Below are positions 36,437 to 44,841 of a stretch of DNA of 64,000 bases, piece after piece; the first letter of the stretch is position 1; every line of letters begins with the position of its first letter. The DNA is taken from contig NZ_BMGK01000008.1 of the NCBI RefSeq assembly GCF_014640155.1, positions 1 through 64,000 of the forward strand. Reading direction: 5' to 3'. Both the position numbers and the translations under genes were made by a program. Source of the stretch: Planktosalinus lacus (GTDB taxonomy: Bacteria; Bacteroidota; Bacteroidia; Flavobacteriales; Flavobacteriaceae). The notes below the pieces were generated by a model. That model had not been told where the DNA came from. It searched no databases and saw nothing but the letters and a program-made list of their open reading frames with translations.

Positions 36437-36571
36437 AAGCCCAACGTTTAGTATATGAAAAGTAGGCGATTTCGAAGCACTAAACTTTCAGTTAAGCACA
36501 AAGTTTGATACGAGCCAAAACCTTTGATTTTACTATTGTTTCGCCTATTTTTTATATACATTGTTACCCAC
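36437..36571 (-). repeat. attC-like site S2
   Basis: The clearest hairpin site. Left arm AACgtttaGTATATg..TAGGCGA pairs with right arm TCGCCTAtttttTATATACattGTT, with extra bases on one side as in attC bulges. GTTACCCAC (36563-36571) starts the SulP unit and is exactly complementary to GTGGGTAAC (38344-38352) at its other end. The minus-strand end reads GTTGGGC, a perfect GTTRRRY integron core. Confidence 0.78.
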
Positions 36572-36605
36572 TGGCTTTTTTCTTTTTTTAAGTCAGATTT
36601 TTTAT

Positions 36606-36613
36606 TACTTTTG
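36606..36613 (+). promoter_or_regulatory. -7 promoter box TACTTTTG for sulP
   Basis: Exact TAnnTTTG match inside the cassette, about 175 bp before the sulP ATG. It would give this inverted gene its own promoter. Confidence 0.45.
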
Positions 36614-36756
36614 CAACTTCAAAAAATGACGAGTACAAATATAGCATATAATTTTCTCCTGCCTGCGGTAACTCCGCCCTGAATTGCTGTATTCAATCAA
36701 TTCCTTGTTCTCTTTAGAACAGTCTCAATAGTCAATTTTAATACAAACACATTTAA

Positions 36757-36776
36757 ACAAATGGATGTCCATTTGT
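36757..36776. promoter_or_regulatory. 20-base palindrome before sulP
   Basis: ACAAATGGA-tg-TCCATTTGT has perfect 9-base arms and ends 12 bp before the ATG at 36789. Candidate operator or mRNA hairpin that would also mask the ATGs at 36761 and 36765. Confidence 0.55.
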
Positions 36777-36788
36777 AACAGAAAAATT

Positions 36789-38318
36789 ATGAAGAAATAT
36801 TTAAACTTATTCGATTTTAAACAAAAAGTAGATTATAAAACAGAAGTCTTATCAGGTCTTACAGTTGCTCTAGCTCTTATACCTGAAGCTGTAGCTTTTG
36901 CCTTAATTGCGGGCTTGTCTCCATTGACAGGTCTTTATGCAGCATTTGTAGTAGGTTTGGTTACATCTATTTTAGGTGGTCGACCTGGAATGATATCAGG
37001 TGCTACTGGTGCAGTTGCTGTTGTCATTGTCGCTTTGGCAATTTCTCACGGTCCTGAATATATTTTTGCCACAGTTGTTTTGGCAGGTATTATTCAAATG
37101 TTAGCTGGATTCTTAAGGTTAGGAAAATTGATGCGATTAGTGCCACATCCTGTTATTTTCGGATTTGTTAATGGTTTGGCTATTATCATATTTATGTCAC
37201 AGCTTGACCAATTTAAAGATTCATCTGGAAATTGGCTATCAGGTCAAGCTTTATACACTATTCTTGGTTTAGTAGTTTTAACAATGTTGATTATATGGGG
37301 GTTACCTAAACTAACAAAAGCAATACCTGCATCCTTAATCGCAATTTTAGCCGTTTTTGGAATTGTTGTTGCTTTTGGAATTGACACAAAAACTGTTGGC
37401 GATATTGCTTCAATCCAAGGTGGTTTTCCACCCTTTCATATTCCTAATGTGCCGTTAAATTTTGAAACCTTGGCATTAATATTTCCTTATGCTGCAATTA
37501 TGGCTGGTGTTGGTTTAATTGAAAGTTTGTTAACATTGAATATTATTGATGAAATTACAGAAACTCGTGGAAGAGGAAACAAGGAAGCCGTTGCTCAAGG
37601 TGCTGCAAATATCTTATCAGGTGTTTTCTCTGGAATGGGTGGTTGTGCTATGTTGGGTCAAAGTCTAATCAATATTTCTTCCGGTGCAAGAGCGAGGCTT
37701 TCTGGAATTGTTGCTGCTGTGGCACTATTAATTTTCGTAATGTTTGGAGCAGGTTTGATTGAACAACTACCGATGGCAGCTTTAACGGGATTGATGATGA
37801 TGGTGGCAATAGGAACTTTTGAATGGGCAAGTATAAAAACTTTTAATAAAATGCCAAAATCCGACATCTTCGTTATGGTTGTTGTTACGCTGGTTACTGT
37901 AGTCCTGCACAATTTGGCTTTAGCAGTTATTGTCGGTGTTATTATTGCAGCTTTAGTTTTTGCTTGGGATAATGCGAAGCGTATTCGTGCAAGAAAGTCC
38001 GTTGATGAGCACGGAATAAAACATTATGAAATATACGGTCCATTATTTTTCGGTTCTGTAACTGCGTTTAATGAAAAGTTTGATATTCTAAACGACCCTG
38101 ATGAAGTTATCATTGATTTTAAAGAAAGTCGGGTTGTTGATATGTCAGCAATAGAAGCACTAAACAAAATAACAGAACGCTATTTAAAAGTCGGGAAAAA
38201 AGTCCATTTGCGTCATTTGAGTACTGACTGTCAAAAGTTACTCCAAAATGCCGATAGAATCATTGATGTCAATGTCATAGAAGACCCAACTTATAAAGTC
38301 GCAGTCGATAAGGTTTAA
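36789..38318 (+). CDS. SulP family anion transporter with STAS domain
   Basis: 509 residues from the ATG at 36789; an ATG at 36765 lies within a palindrome. About 12 hydrophobic helices (20-400) with the SulP signature LIPEAVAFALIAGLSPLTGLYAAF near 28, followed by a C-terminal STAS domain (about 430-505, VIIDFKESRVVDMSAIEALNKI). SulP carriers move sulfate, bicarbonate or other anions; specificity is not evident. It faces opposite to the other units of the cassette array and has its own promoter. Confidence 0.92.
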   Translation: MKKYLNLFDFKQKVDYKTEVLSGLTVALALIPEAVAFALIAGLSPLTGLYAAFVVGLVTSILGGRPGMISGATGAVAVVIVALAISHGPEYIFATVVLAGIIQMLAGFLRLGKLMRLVPHPVIFGFVNGLAIIIFMSQLDQFKDSSGNWLSGQALYTILGLVVLTMLIIWGLPKLTKAIPASLIAILAVFGIVVAFGIDTKTVGDIASIQGGFPPFHIPNVPLNFETLALIFPYAAIMAGVGLIESLLTLNIIDEITETRGRGNKEAVAQGAANILSGVFSGMGGCAMLGQSLINISSGARARLSGIVAAVALLIFVMFGAGLIEQLPMAALTGLMMMVAIGTFEWASIKTFNKMPKSDIFVMVVVTLVTVVLHNLALAVIVGVIIAALVFAWDNAKRIRARKSVDEHGIKHYEIYGPLFFGSVTAFNEKFDILNDPDEVIIDFKESRVVDMSAIEALNKITERYLKVGKKVHLRHLSTDCQKLLQNADRIIDVNVIEDPTYKVAVDKV

Positions 38319-38343
38319 TGTTGACGGTCGTTTTTTTCCGCTT

Positions 38344-38673
38344 GTGGGTAACATTAGTATATAAGAAATAACAGGGTACTTATTACTGACATATTAATTC
38401 AAGTCAATTTTTTAATAGCTGATATACACCTATTTAAGGGTATATATAAATGTTTTTTAATTGTGGGGATAATACCGGTTGTGTTGTTATCAAGTTGACC
38501 GGCACCACCAAATATATAAAAAAATGTTAAAACCCCTTTTAATAGATAAGAGAATAAAGAAAATAGAGAAGAGACGCCCGTGAATACAATACATAACACG
38601 CGATGCAATCGCCCGGGAGCGAAGGACACTCTGTTCCTATTTAGGGGCGAAGCCGTCTACTCGATTATAGGCA
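38344..38673 (-). repeat. attC-like site S3 (copy B)
   Basis: Near-identical to S1 over most of its length. TAGGCA (38668-38673) starts the DinB/nitrilase unit and pairs with TGCCTA (40110-40115) at its end. The divergence from S1 begins exactly after CTACTCGATT, as expected at a cassette crossover point. Confidence 0.7.
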
Positions 38674-38681
38674 TTTTTTTA

Positions 38682-39167
38682 TTATAGAGATGCTTTAATT
38701 TTGCCTAAGTGATGAAAACTGTGTCGAAGAGCATGATCCTCAATAAAAAACTGAGCAGTTAAAGGAGCATCATGATACAATGATACTGGAGCAGAATTAT
38801 CTAATTCCTCATCCGTAAATTCCCTTATTGCATTGGCAGCATTTTCACTATTGGTTCTCAGTAAATCCAATGTTTTCTGTCTGTCAGCCTGTTCGTTTTC
38901 AGTGGCATGTTCAGCATTCATTTTATCAATTGCTTCTTTGGTAACTTCTGTAATTGGGTTTCCTTTGCCAAGAATTTTCGCTAACTCAACTTCTACAGGG
39001 TAGACGCTTGCTACATGATGAACAACGACACCGATGGATCTACCATCTCCTAAAACAGGTGTATCCCATTCTGAATCTGATAATCCTTCTGCGAATTTGG
39101 CAAGTTTCATAGCCCCTAAAATTAGACGATCAGCGAGTGCGTTAGCACGGTTGTTTGAATTAGACAT
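38682..39167 (-). CDS. DinB-like protein
   Basis: 161-residue four-helix protein of the DinB/YfiT-like superfamily. Candidate metal-binding His residues are in VVVHHVAS near 50 and in FIEDHALRHSFHHLGKI near 140-152, spaced as in DinB folds. Members are metal-dependent thiol or small-molecule transferases. It starts 7 bp after the nitrilase stop and shares its cassette, so the two may act in one pathway. Confidence 0.8.
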   Translation of the reverse strand: MSNSNNRANALADRLILGAMKLAKFAEGLSDSEWDTPVLGDGRSIGVVVHHVASVYPVEVELAKILGKGNPITEVTKEAIDKMNAEHATENEQADRQKTLDLLRTNSENAANAIREFTDEELDNSAPVSLYHDAPLTAQFFIEDHALRHSFHHLGKIKASL

Positions 39168-39174
39168 CGTATAT

Positions 39175-40092
39175 TTATTTAGTTGGTTTTATTGAAAAAT
39201 TAAAAACATCTGGTCGAGAATAGTGTCCCACAACATCGAACATTCGTTTAGCTTCCGTAATCGTGTTTAAGTCTATTTCTGCGTATAGAATGCCTTCTTC
39301 AGCTTCTAGTGGACCTGCAATAATTTGACCTTTTGGATCAATGATACAGCTATTTCCAGTATTGACCCATTCTCTTCCTTCGGGATAAAGAGTTTTGAAA
39401 TTATATTCTTTCGGGATATCGTCCATTCGAAGCGCCATGCAAGTGCTGATTACAAAAAGGCCTCCTTCACGAGCAATGTGTTGCATTGATTGTAACCAAT
39501 TTGGACTTTTATCCCATGTTGGTGCAGCCAGAATCTGTGCACCAGTTTCATAAACAGCATTTCTTGCTAACGGCATGTAGTTTTCCCAGCAGATCAAACC
39601 GGCTACTTTACCTGCAGTCGTATCGTAAGAATGAAACGTTGAGCCATCTCCTTGTGCCCAGATAAGACGTTCTCCACCTGTGGGTATTAGTTTACGGTGT
39701 TTTCCTGTTATTACACCTTCCTGATTAATGAAGAGCAGGCTATTAAATAAACTTGTTCCACTTGTTTCTGAATTCCGTTCATGCATTCCCATAACAACAC
39801 TTATTCCTGCTTGTCTTGCTGCATGACAGAGTTTTTTTGTTGAATCATCCGGAACAGAAATAGCATTATCCACTAATTTCACATATAATTCATTTAACTC
39901 TGCTCCTTTACTGTTTGGGATTAACCATACCCAATCAGGATAACCTGAAATGAAAGCTTCGGGGAATACGATCAGCTTGGCTTCCTTTTCTCCAGCTTCC
40001 AAAATTGCATTACATGCTTTTTCTATTGTTCTTTCTTTGTCCAGAAAAACAGGGGTTAGTTGGGCTGATGCTATTCTAAAAATTTTAGACAT
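39175..40092 (-). CDS. Nitrilase / carbon-nitrogen hydrolase
   Basis: 305-residue nitrilase-superfamily enzyme. The Glu-Lys-Cys triad is visible: Glu in VFPEAFISGYPDW near 46, Lys in GKHRKLIPTGGERL near 130, Cys in GLICWENYMPLAR near 165. The sequence around Cys (CWENYMP) is that of true nitrilases rather than of amidases, so nitriles are the likely substrate. It is soluble and the first gene of a two-gene cassette whose core site lies about 18 bp before its start. Confidence 0.9.
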   Translation of the reverse strand: MSKIFRIASAQLTPVFLDKERTIEKACNAILEAGEKEAKLIVFPEAFISGYPDWVWLIPNSKGAELNELYVKLVDNAISVPDDSTKKLCHAARQAGISVVMGMHERNSETSGTSLFNSLLFINQEGVITGKHRKLIPTGGERLIWAQGDGSTFHSYDTTAGKVAGLICWENYMPLARNAVYETGAQILAAPTWDKSPNWLQSMQHIAREGGLFVISTCMALRMDDIPKEYNFKTLYPEGREWVNTGNSCIIDPKGQIIAGPLEAEEGILYAEIDLNTITEAKRMFDVVGHYSRPDVFNFSIKPTK

Positions 40093-40109
40093 AATCTTTT
40101 CTTTTTAAT

Positions 40110-40242
40110 TGCCTACGTCCCGTATAAAAACAGTGCTTGCTAGCAAGCTTGATTGTCCGCAGGACAATCCGCTAAGCAAGCGAGCAGGAAATTTCGATTT
40201 GAGACTGTGTTAAGCATAGTTTTTATATACATTATTAGCTGT
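40110..40242 (-). repeat. attC-like site S4
   Basis: TGCCTA (40110-40115) pairs with the start of the DinB/nitrilase unit. TTAGCTGT (40235-40242) pairs with ACAGCTAA (41348-41355). GTATAAAAACagTGCTT and AAGCAtaGTTTTTATATAC form the stem, close to the S2 arms. A GCTTGC/GCAAGC pair and TGTCC-gca-GGACA lie inside. It begins about 6 bp after the propeller gene stop. Confidence 0.75.
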
Positions 40243-40248
40243 TGCCTT

Positions 40249-41313
40249 TTATTTATTCCTTCTTGTCATATCAGTAACTACTTCTCCGTCATATTTCCAA
40301 AATCCATTTGTTCCACCAAACCAAATGTTGTCTTCTTTATCTCCGACTATAAAGACTATCCGTTCGTAAGTAACATTTTTATCATCAACAAATCGAGTAA
40401 ATTCCTTTCCGTTATAGATACAAAATCCTTGCATTCCACCAACCCATAAATTACCTTGGGTGTCTTCATAAATTGCTCTGACATTTTTGGTGCAAAGTCC
40501 GTCTTTCTCTGTAAAGGTTTGAAATGAATTACCGTTAAAGGATGTCAGGCCACTTTCTCTATTACCATTGAAACCAAACCAAATAATTCCCTTACTGTCA
40601 ACAATAATTGTTCTTACTTGGTCGTCACTTAATCCATCTTTCGGCATATATTGAGTAAAGGTTTTTCCGTCAAATTTGTGAACTCCACCGTGAGACATTG
40701 AGGCGAACCATAAGTTTCCGTAATTATCTTCTGTAATTCTTTGAATAACGTTGTGATAAAGTCGATCAGGCATAGTATCGCCAATTTCTGATAAGTGGTT
40801 CGTGAATGATTTGCCATCGTAACGATATGCTCCGGCACCATTTGTTCCTATCCAATACATTCCATTTTTATCTTGAACAATAGATTGTACTTCATTTGGA
40901 TTGACCATCGGATATGATTTTTTAAGCCAATCGGTTGAGATTTTATATTCTGGAATTTTTAAGTGCGTAAACTTTGTTCCATTAAAAATGGAAATTCCGT
41001 TTGCTGTTCCAAACCATAAATCGCCATTATCAACTTGATAAATACAAGATATTTTATTGTTAGAAAGCCCGTCTTTTTCTGTAAAATGAACAAAATTTGA
41101 ACCGTCAAATTTATAAACACCATCGTTGGTAGTTCCAAACCAAAGATTGTCGTCTTTATCTAAAAAACCGCAATAAACATTTCCATTTGGGTTTTCTATT
41201 TTTCCTGTCGTTATATTATCTTCAATTTTCTTTTGCTTGACCTGTCCATTACAAGAAGACAAAATACATATCAAGCCTACAAGTGTAAAATATTTTGGTA
41301 AGATTAATTTCAT
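40249..41313 (-). CDS. Propeller lipoprotein (two-component-regulator propeller repeats)
   Basis: 354 residues: signal peptide with lipobox LSSC (Cys near 21), then a beta-propeller of about six to seven Reg_prop units (for example DNLWFGTTNDGVYKFDGSNFVHFTEKDGLSNNKI) ending at the C-terminus. This is the sensor part of hybrid two-component systems without a membrane helix or kinase. It is related to the 43107 protein and to the N-terminus of the 52490 kinase. Sole gene of its cassette. Confidence 0.88.
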   Translation of the reverse strand: MKLILPKYFTLVGLICILSSCNGQVKQKKIEDNITTGKIENPNGNVYCGFLDKDDNLWFGTTNDGVYKFDGSNFVHFTEKDGLSNNKISCIYQVDNGDLWFGTANGISIFNGTKFTHLKIPEYKISTDWLKKSYPMVNPNEVQSIVQDKNGMYWIGTNGAGAYRYDGKSFTNHLSEIGDTMPDRLYHNVIQRITEDNYGNLWFASMSHGGVHKFDGKTFTQYMPKDGLSDDQVRTIIVDSKGIIWFGFNGNRESGLTSFNGNSFQTFTEKDGLCTKNVRAIYEDTQGNLWVGGMQGFCIYNGKEFTRFVDDKNVTYERIVFIVGDKEDNIWFGGTNGFWKYDGEVVTDMTRRNK

Positions 41314-41347
41314 ATGCTTCCCTATTGGTTTTTGGTTTGTTTAGGTT

Positions 41348-41486
41348 ACAGCTAACGGTTCACGGCTATGAGCTGTGGCGTGGTTTGAGCAACTAATGTA
41401 GCAAACAAAACCCAGACCTGAGGAAAATCCGAGAGGATTTTCGTGAGTAGGCTTTAACTAGCAATTGTTTATGGGCGGTGTTGGCA
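41348..41486 (-). repeat. attC-like site S5
   Basis: ACAGCTAA (41348-41355) closes the propeller unit; GTTGGCA (41480-41486) opens the T9SS-protein unit and pairs with TGCCAAC (42963-42969). A perfect inner hairpin, GAAAATCC-gag-aGGATTTTC type, lies near 41430. The site begins about 7 bp after the stop at 41493. Confidence 0.75.
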
Positions 41487-41492
41487 AATCGT

Positions 41493-42920
41493 TTATTTTT
41501 TTAGTATCTTTTCAATTATAGAGCCACCATTAGTGTTTAACTTAAGAAAGTACAATCCTTTTGGTAGTTTATTAAGATTTAGTTTAAGCTTAGTTGTATT
41601 TGAATAGTTAAACTTCATAATCTCTTGACCTAATGTGTTTAAGACTTCAATGTTCAGGTTCTCAAAAGCTTTGTTTAAATTAATAAATAAATAATCAGAA
41701 ACTGGATTTGGATATATTTCAAAAGAATCCTCATCATACTCTTTAATGTTTAATGGTTGACAAAAATCATAGGTGTCAAATTCATTGAAATAATTGTCAA
41801 TATAGTTAGGCAAACCTAATCGAGAATCTTGTCCATTCAATGATAATCCATCCAAAATGAAATCACAGTTTTGACCCAATAGATTGGGATTGTTAATAAC
41901 ACCTAAAAATGCTTCATTCCATCTTGCAAGATAAATTTTACCATCAGGAGCTATTTGTAAACTCCCAAATGGATTTGTAACAGCTCCTGAACCTGGAAAA
42001 GTTTCGGTGAAAACAGTAAATTGGGATTGAGGTATATCTGTACTTTCTAAATTATATTGATACAGTCTATTAAATGCTCCATCTGTTTGTATATTATATA
42101 AAGTTGATATGTATAACTTTGAACTATTAGGAGAAAAAGAAATGCCGTATTGGGTTTCATTTGTAGCTGTATTGCGAGGAAGAGTAGAATGAAAAAATAG
42201 TTCTCCGGTTAGGTTATTAAACGTAAATAATTTAGAGTCGCCTCCGCTACTAGAATTACTATTAGTGTATGCCAGCCAATTTCCATCAGGTGAAAATTTC
42301 ATTAGTTCACAGCAGGTGGCAAATATTGAATGATTTATTGGTGTTATTTCCGGAGTAGATATTCCAGTATTTGTTATTAAATAATTATAAAATGAAGTTG
42401 AAGAAATATTCATAGTTAGCAACCAAATTCCAGTTTTATCAGCATTATAGGTCGCTGCCATTCTTTCTGAAGCGTTATTATGCAGTAAGGTGTTTTTGGT
42501 AGCTGATTTGATATCTCCTAAACCTCCATTTAGATTTGTATCAAATTCGGAATACCGAAGCCCATTAACGCCACCTTCAAAATCAGAATAAATAATAAAA
42601 TAATTAGTTTCTGTTTGTGGAATTATAAGAATCTGACTTGTGGAGATATGTCCTAAAAGGCCCTCTCCGTTAGGAGTGATAGTATGAGTAGAATCCCATA
42701 CATTTATTCCATTTGTATAGAATAGTAAATTTCCTGCACAATCTGAAATAGATGCACTAGCTTCAAATCCGTCCATTGAGCTATTTAATAGAATTGAAGG
42801 AACTCCAGTTGAAAAGTCTATTCCTACTTGTTCACCAAAATACCAAATATCGGCTCTACCTTGACTAAACATTATTTGTGTAAAAAACAGAGGAATAAAA
42901 TAGAGTAAAGTTTTCTTCAT
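41493..42920 (-). CDS. T9SS type A sorting domain protein with PD40-like propeller
   Basis: 475 residues: signal peptide (about 1-19), a propeller-like domain (about 20-385, with SPDGNWLAYTNSN, SPNSSKLYIST, APDGKIYLARWN) and a C-terminal type IX secretion sorting domain (about 400-475: YPNPVSDYLFIN, GQEIMKFN, LPKGLYFLKL). It is predicted to be secreted and attached to the cell surface through T9SS. Sole gene of its cassette. Confidence 0.9.
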   Translation of the reverse strand: MKKTLLYFIPLFFTQIMFSQGRADIWYFGEQVGIDFSTGVPSILLNSSMDGFEASASISDCAGNLLFYTNGINVWDSTHTITPNGEGLLGHISTSQILIIPQTETNYFIIYSDFEGGVNGLRYSEFDTNLNGGLGDIKSATKNTLLHNNASERMAATYNADKTGIWLLTMNISSTSFYNYLITNTGISTPEITPINHSIFATCCELMKFSPDGNWLAYTNSNSSSGGDSKLFTFNNLTGELFFHSTLPRNTATNETQYGISFSPNSSKLYISTLYNIQTDGAFNRLYQYNLESTDIPQSQFTVFTETFPGSGAVTNPFGSLQIAPDGKIYLARWNEAFLGVINNPNLLGQNCDFILDGLSLNGQDSRLGLPNYIDNYFNEFDTYDFCQPLNIKEYDEDSFEIYPNPVSDYLFINLNKAFENLNIEVLNTLGQEIMKFNYSNTTKLKLNLNKLPKGLYFLKLNTNGGSIIEKILKK

Positions 42921-42962
42921 TATTTTAAATGTGGTTTTAAGTAAAAAGTCTCAAAAATGTCA

Positions 42963-43096
42963 TGCCAACGGTCTCAACTATGGCTAGTGCAGGATTTTAA
43001 AGTACTTTTTTTTCCGTTTAGCAGTTAGTTTGTTTAATTTAATTGCTTTCATATCAGCATTTTTACCCGCATTATGTATAGCCATTGATGTGCGTT
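42963..43096 (-). repeat. attC-like site S6
   Basis: TGCCAAC (42963-42969) closes the T9SS-protein unit exactly; the right end (tgatgtgcgtt, 43087-43096) only partly matches the AAGCACA core at 44206. AACGGTCTC near the left end recurs in S7. It begins about 11 bp after the stop at 43107. Confidence 0.65.
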
Positions 43097-43106
43097 TGCA
43101 TTTCTT

Positions 43107-44183
43107 TTACCAAGGGCCATTCTTGGTTACATTCATAAAGATACCGTTTTCTAATCTAAAAGCACCACCAAATCCAACGAACCAAAGCCTGTTGGCTTGG
43201 TCTTTAAATAGTTGAAAAACTACCGGGCCTTTATTATCTTCTGATGGTTGGAATTCTATGAGTTCATTGCCATCATACGTATACAAATAGTGTTGATTGG
43301 AAACAAACCATAGATTGCCGTCTTTGTCTTCTGCTATACTTCCTATCCCTTTTCCTGTTTCAATGTTCCCTTTTGTTATATTTTCAGCCTTATTCTCTGT
43401 TAAATGATAGAGTCCTTTTTTTGTTGACACCCATAATTCACCCTGTTTATCTTCGAATATTTCATTGACAAAGTTCGTTTCAATTCCTGCTTTCTCAGAA
43501 ACATTTATAAGTGAATGATTGGCGTATGAAAACAGACCAGCATTTGAACTAAACCATAATGTGCCATTACTATCTTCAAATATACTATGCACCATTTTTG
43601 CACTTGAAATACCCCGGGTAGCATCTGCTTGTCCTTCGGGAAGTTCAAATGTTGTGAACTCCTGACCATCCAAAACACACACACCGGCTATAGTTCCAAT
43701 CCAGATCCTGCCATTTTTATCAGCAGCAACAGACCACACATCATTGCTAATTAATCCGTCAGATTCATAATAATTTCTCACAGTATCTCCATCAATACTG
43801 CTTATTCCATCTGAATGTCCTAACCATATTTTACCATCCTTGCTTTCTGTAATTTCTTTTATTGTTACACCTTTTCCCGACTCACTAATGATTTTATCAA
43901 TATGAATTAATGAGTCCCCAACAACTTTAAATGCTCCGTTTTGTGTTCCAAACCAAATAATCCCTTTGCTGTCTTGAAAAATGGTCCTTACAACTTGACT
44001 AATTTGATCATGAATAACTGAATGAAACAAAGAGCGTTCATTGTTGTAAGGATTTTGCTTATGCTCTTCTGGTTTTTTTTCTGAGTTTATAGATTGTTCT
44101 ATCTCTATCTTGCTTTTTTGTTCACTACAAGTATTTAAAAAAAGCGACAGAGCTAGGGCAGTAAATAACTTAATTTTTATCAT
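43107..44183 (-). CDS. Propeller lipoprotein, second copy
   Basis: 358 residues: lipobox LNTC (Cys near 19), acidic linker, then Reg_prop repeats (FQDSKGIIWFGTQNGAFKV, DGKIWLGHSDGISSIDG, NGRIWIGTIAGVCVLDG, DSNGTLWFSSNAGLFS, KQGELWVSTKKGLYHL). It is a diverged paralogue of the 40249 protein with the same architecture. It has no kinase or DNA-binding part. It is alone in the cassette at the upstream (right) end of the array. Confidence 0.87.
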   Translation of the reverse strand: MIKIKLFTALALSLFLNTCSEQKSKIEIEQSINSEKKPEEHKQNPYNNERSLFHSVIHDQISQVVRTIFQDSKGIIWFGTQNGAFKVVGDSLIHIDKIISESGKGVTIKEITESKDGKIWLGHSDGISSIDGDTVRNYYESDGLISNDVWSVAADKNGRIWIGTIAGVCVLDGQEFTTFELPEGQADATRGISSAKMVHSIFEDSNGTLWFSSNAGLFSYANHSLINVSEKAGIETNFVNEIFEDKQGELWVSTKKGLYHLTENKAENITKGNIETGKGIGSIAEDKDGNLWFVSNQHYLYTYDGNELIEFQPSEDNKGPVVFQLFKDQANRLWFVGFGGAFRLENGIFMNVTKNGPW

Positions 44184-44205
44184 CAGCGGTTTTCAATCAT
44201 ATTTG

Positions 44206-44250
44206 AAGCACAATGGTCTCGGCTCGTATGTTTATACAATGTTTAATTTA
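44206..44250 (-). repeat. Partial attC-like site S7, right edge of the array
   Basis: AAGCACAATGGTCTC (44206-44220) resembles S6 (AACGGTCTC) and S1 (AAGCACAAC), then GTATgtttATAC. The remaining part is missing or unrecognisable before the intergenic repeats. Confidence 0.5.
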
Positions 44251-44330
44251 TTAAACATAAATATAGTAGTTTTCCATTTAATACTAAGCGCTAAAATAGA
44301 AGGGACAGAGAGTTTCCCGGCTAGATAGAA

Positions 44331-44660
44331 TTAGTGATTAGTAAATAGTGATTAGTAATTAGGGGGGGGAGTGTTGTAAAAAAAACTGAACTTCCCTGAT
44401 ATAGGTTGACCAAATAAGTAAGTAGTGATTAGTGACTAGTAATTAGTGAACCCTTCGATAAACTCAGGGCAGGCAGGCTCAGGGTGACAGATTTGCCCTT
44501 CGGCAGGCTCAGGGTGACAGATTTGCCCTTCGGCAGGCTCAGGGTGACAGATTTGGAATTTGGTGCTTGGAATTTGGTACTTGGAATTTGGTACTTGGAA
44601 TTTGGTACTTGGAATTTGGTACTTGGAATTTGGTGCTTTATACATCCCTAAATAACGTTG
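44331..44660. repeat. Composite R1-R2-R3 repeat array
   Basis: R1 (tccctgatataggttgacca with GTGATTA/GTAATTA heptads), R2 (three copies of cttcg..ggctcagggtgacag) and R3 (GGAATTT GGTACTT, 14-base unit, about five copies). Frames running through it are not genes. Confidence 0.85.
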
Positions 44661-44841
44661 ACCCAATTTGACAATATTTTATTATTATTTCTACTTTTAA
44701 AATTTAGTAGATGATGATGATTTTATGTTGATTCCGGGAAATTATAACTTTAGTTTTTTAGCACCTTGAATACTTATGGCAAGAATATCAATAGCTAAAT
44801 ATAATTTGAGCTGCTTCTTGCAGAAACAGCCCAAATATACT

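Noticed and set aside
35502..38673. Direct repeats around the toxin and SulP genes as ends of a transposon
   Set aside because: No transposase, no terminal inverted repeat within a copy and no target duplication; divergence at the RTT core fits cassette junctions better.
44436..44666. 76-codon frame (minus) with PNSKYQIPSTKF repeats
   Set aside because: Translation of R2 and R3 repeats; the same peptide appears at 52079-52405 in other arrays.
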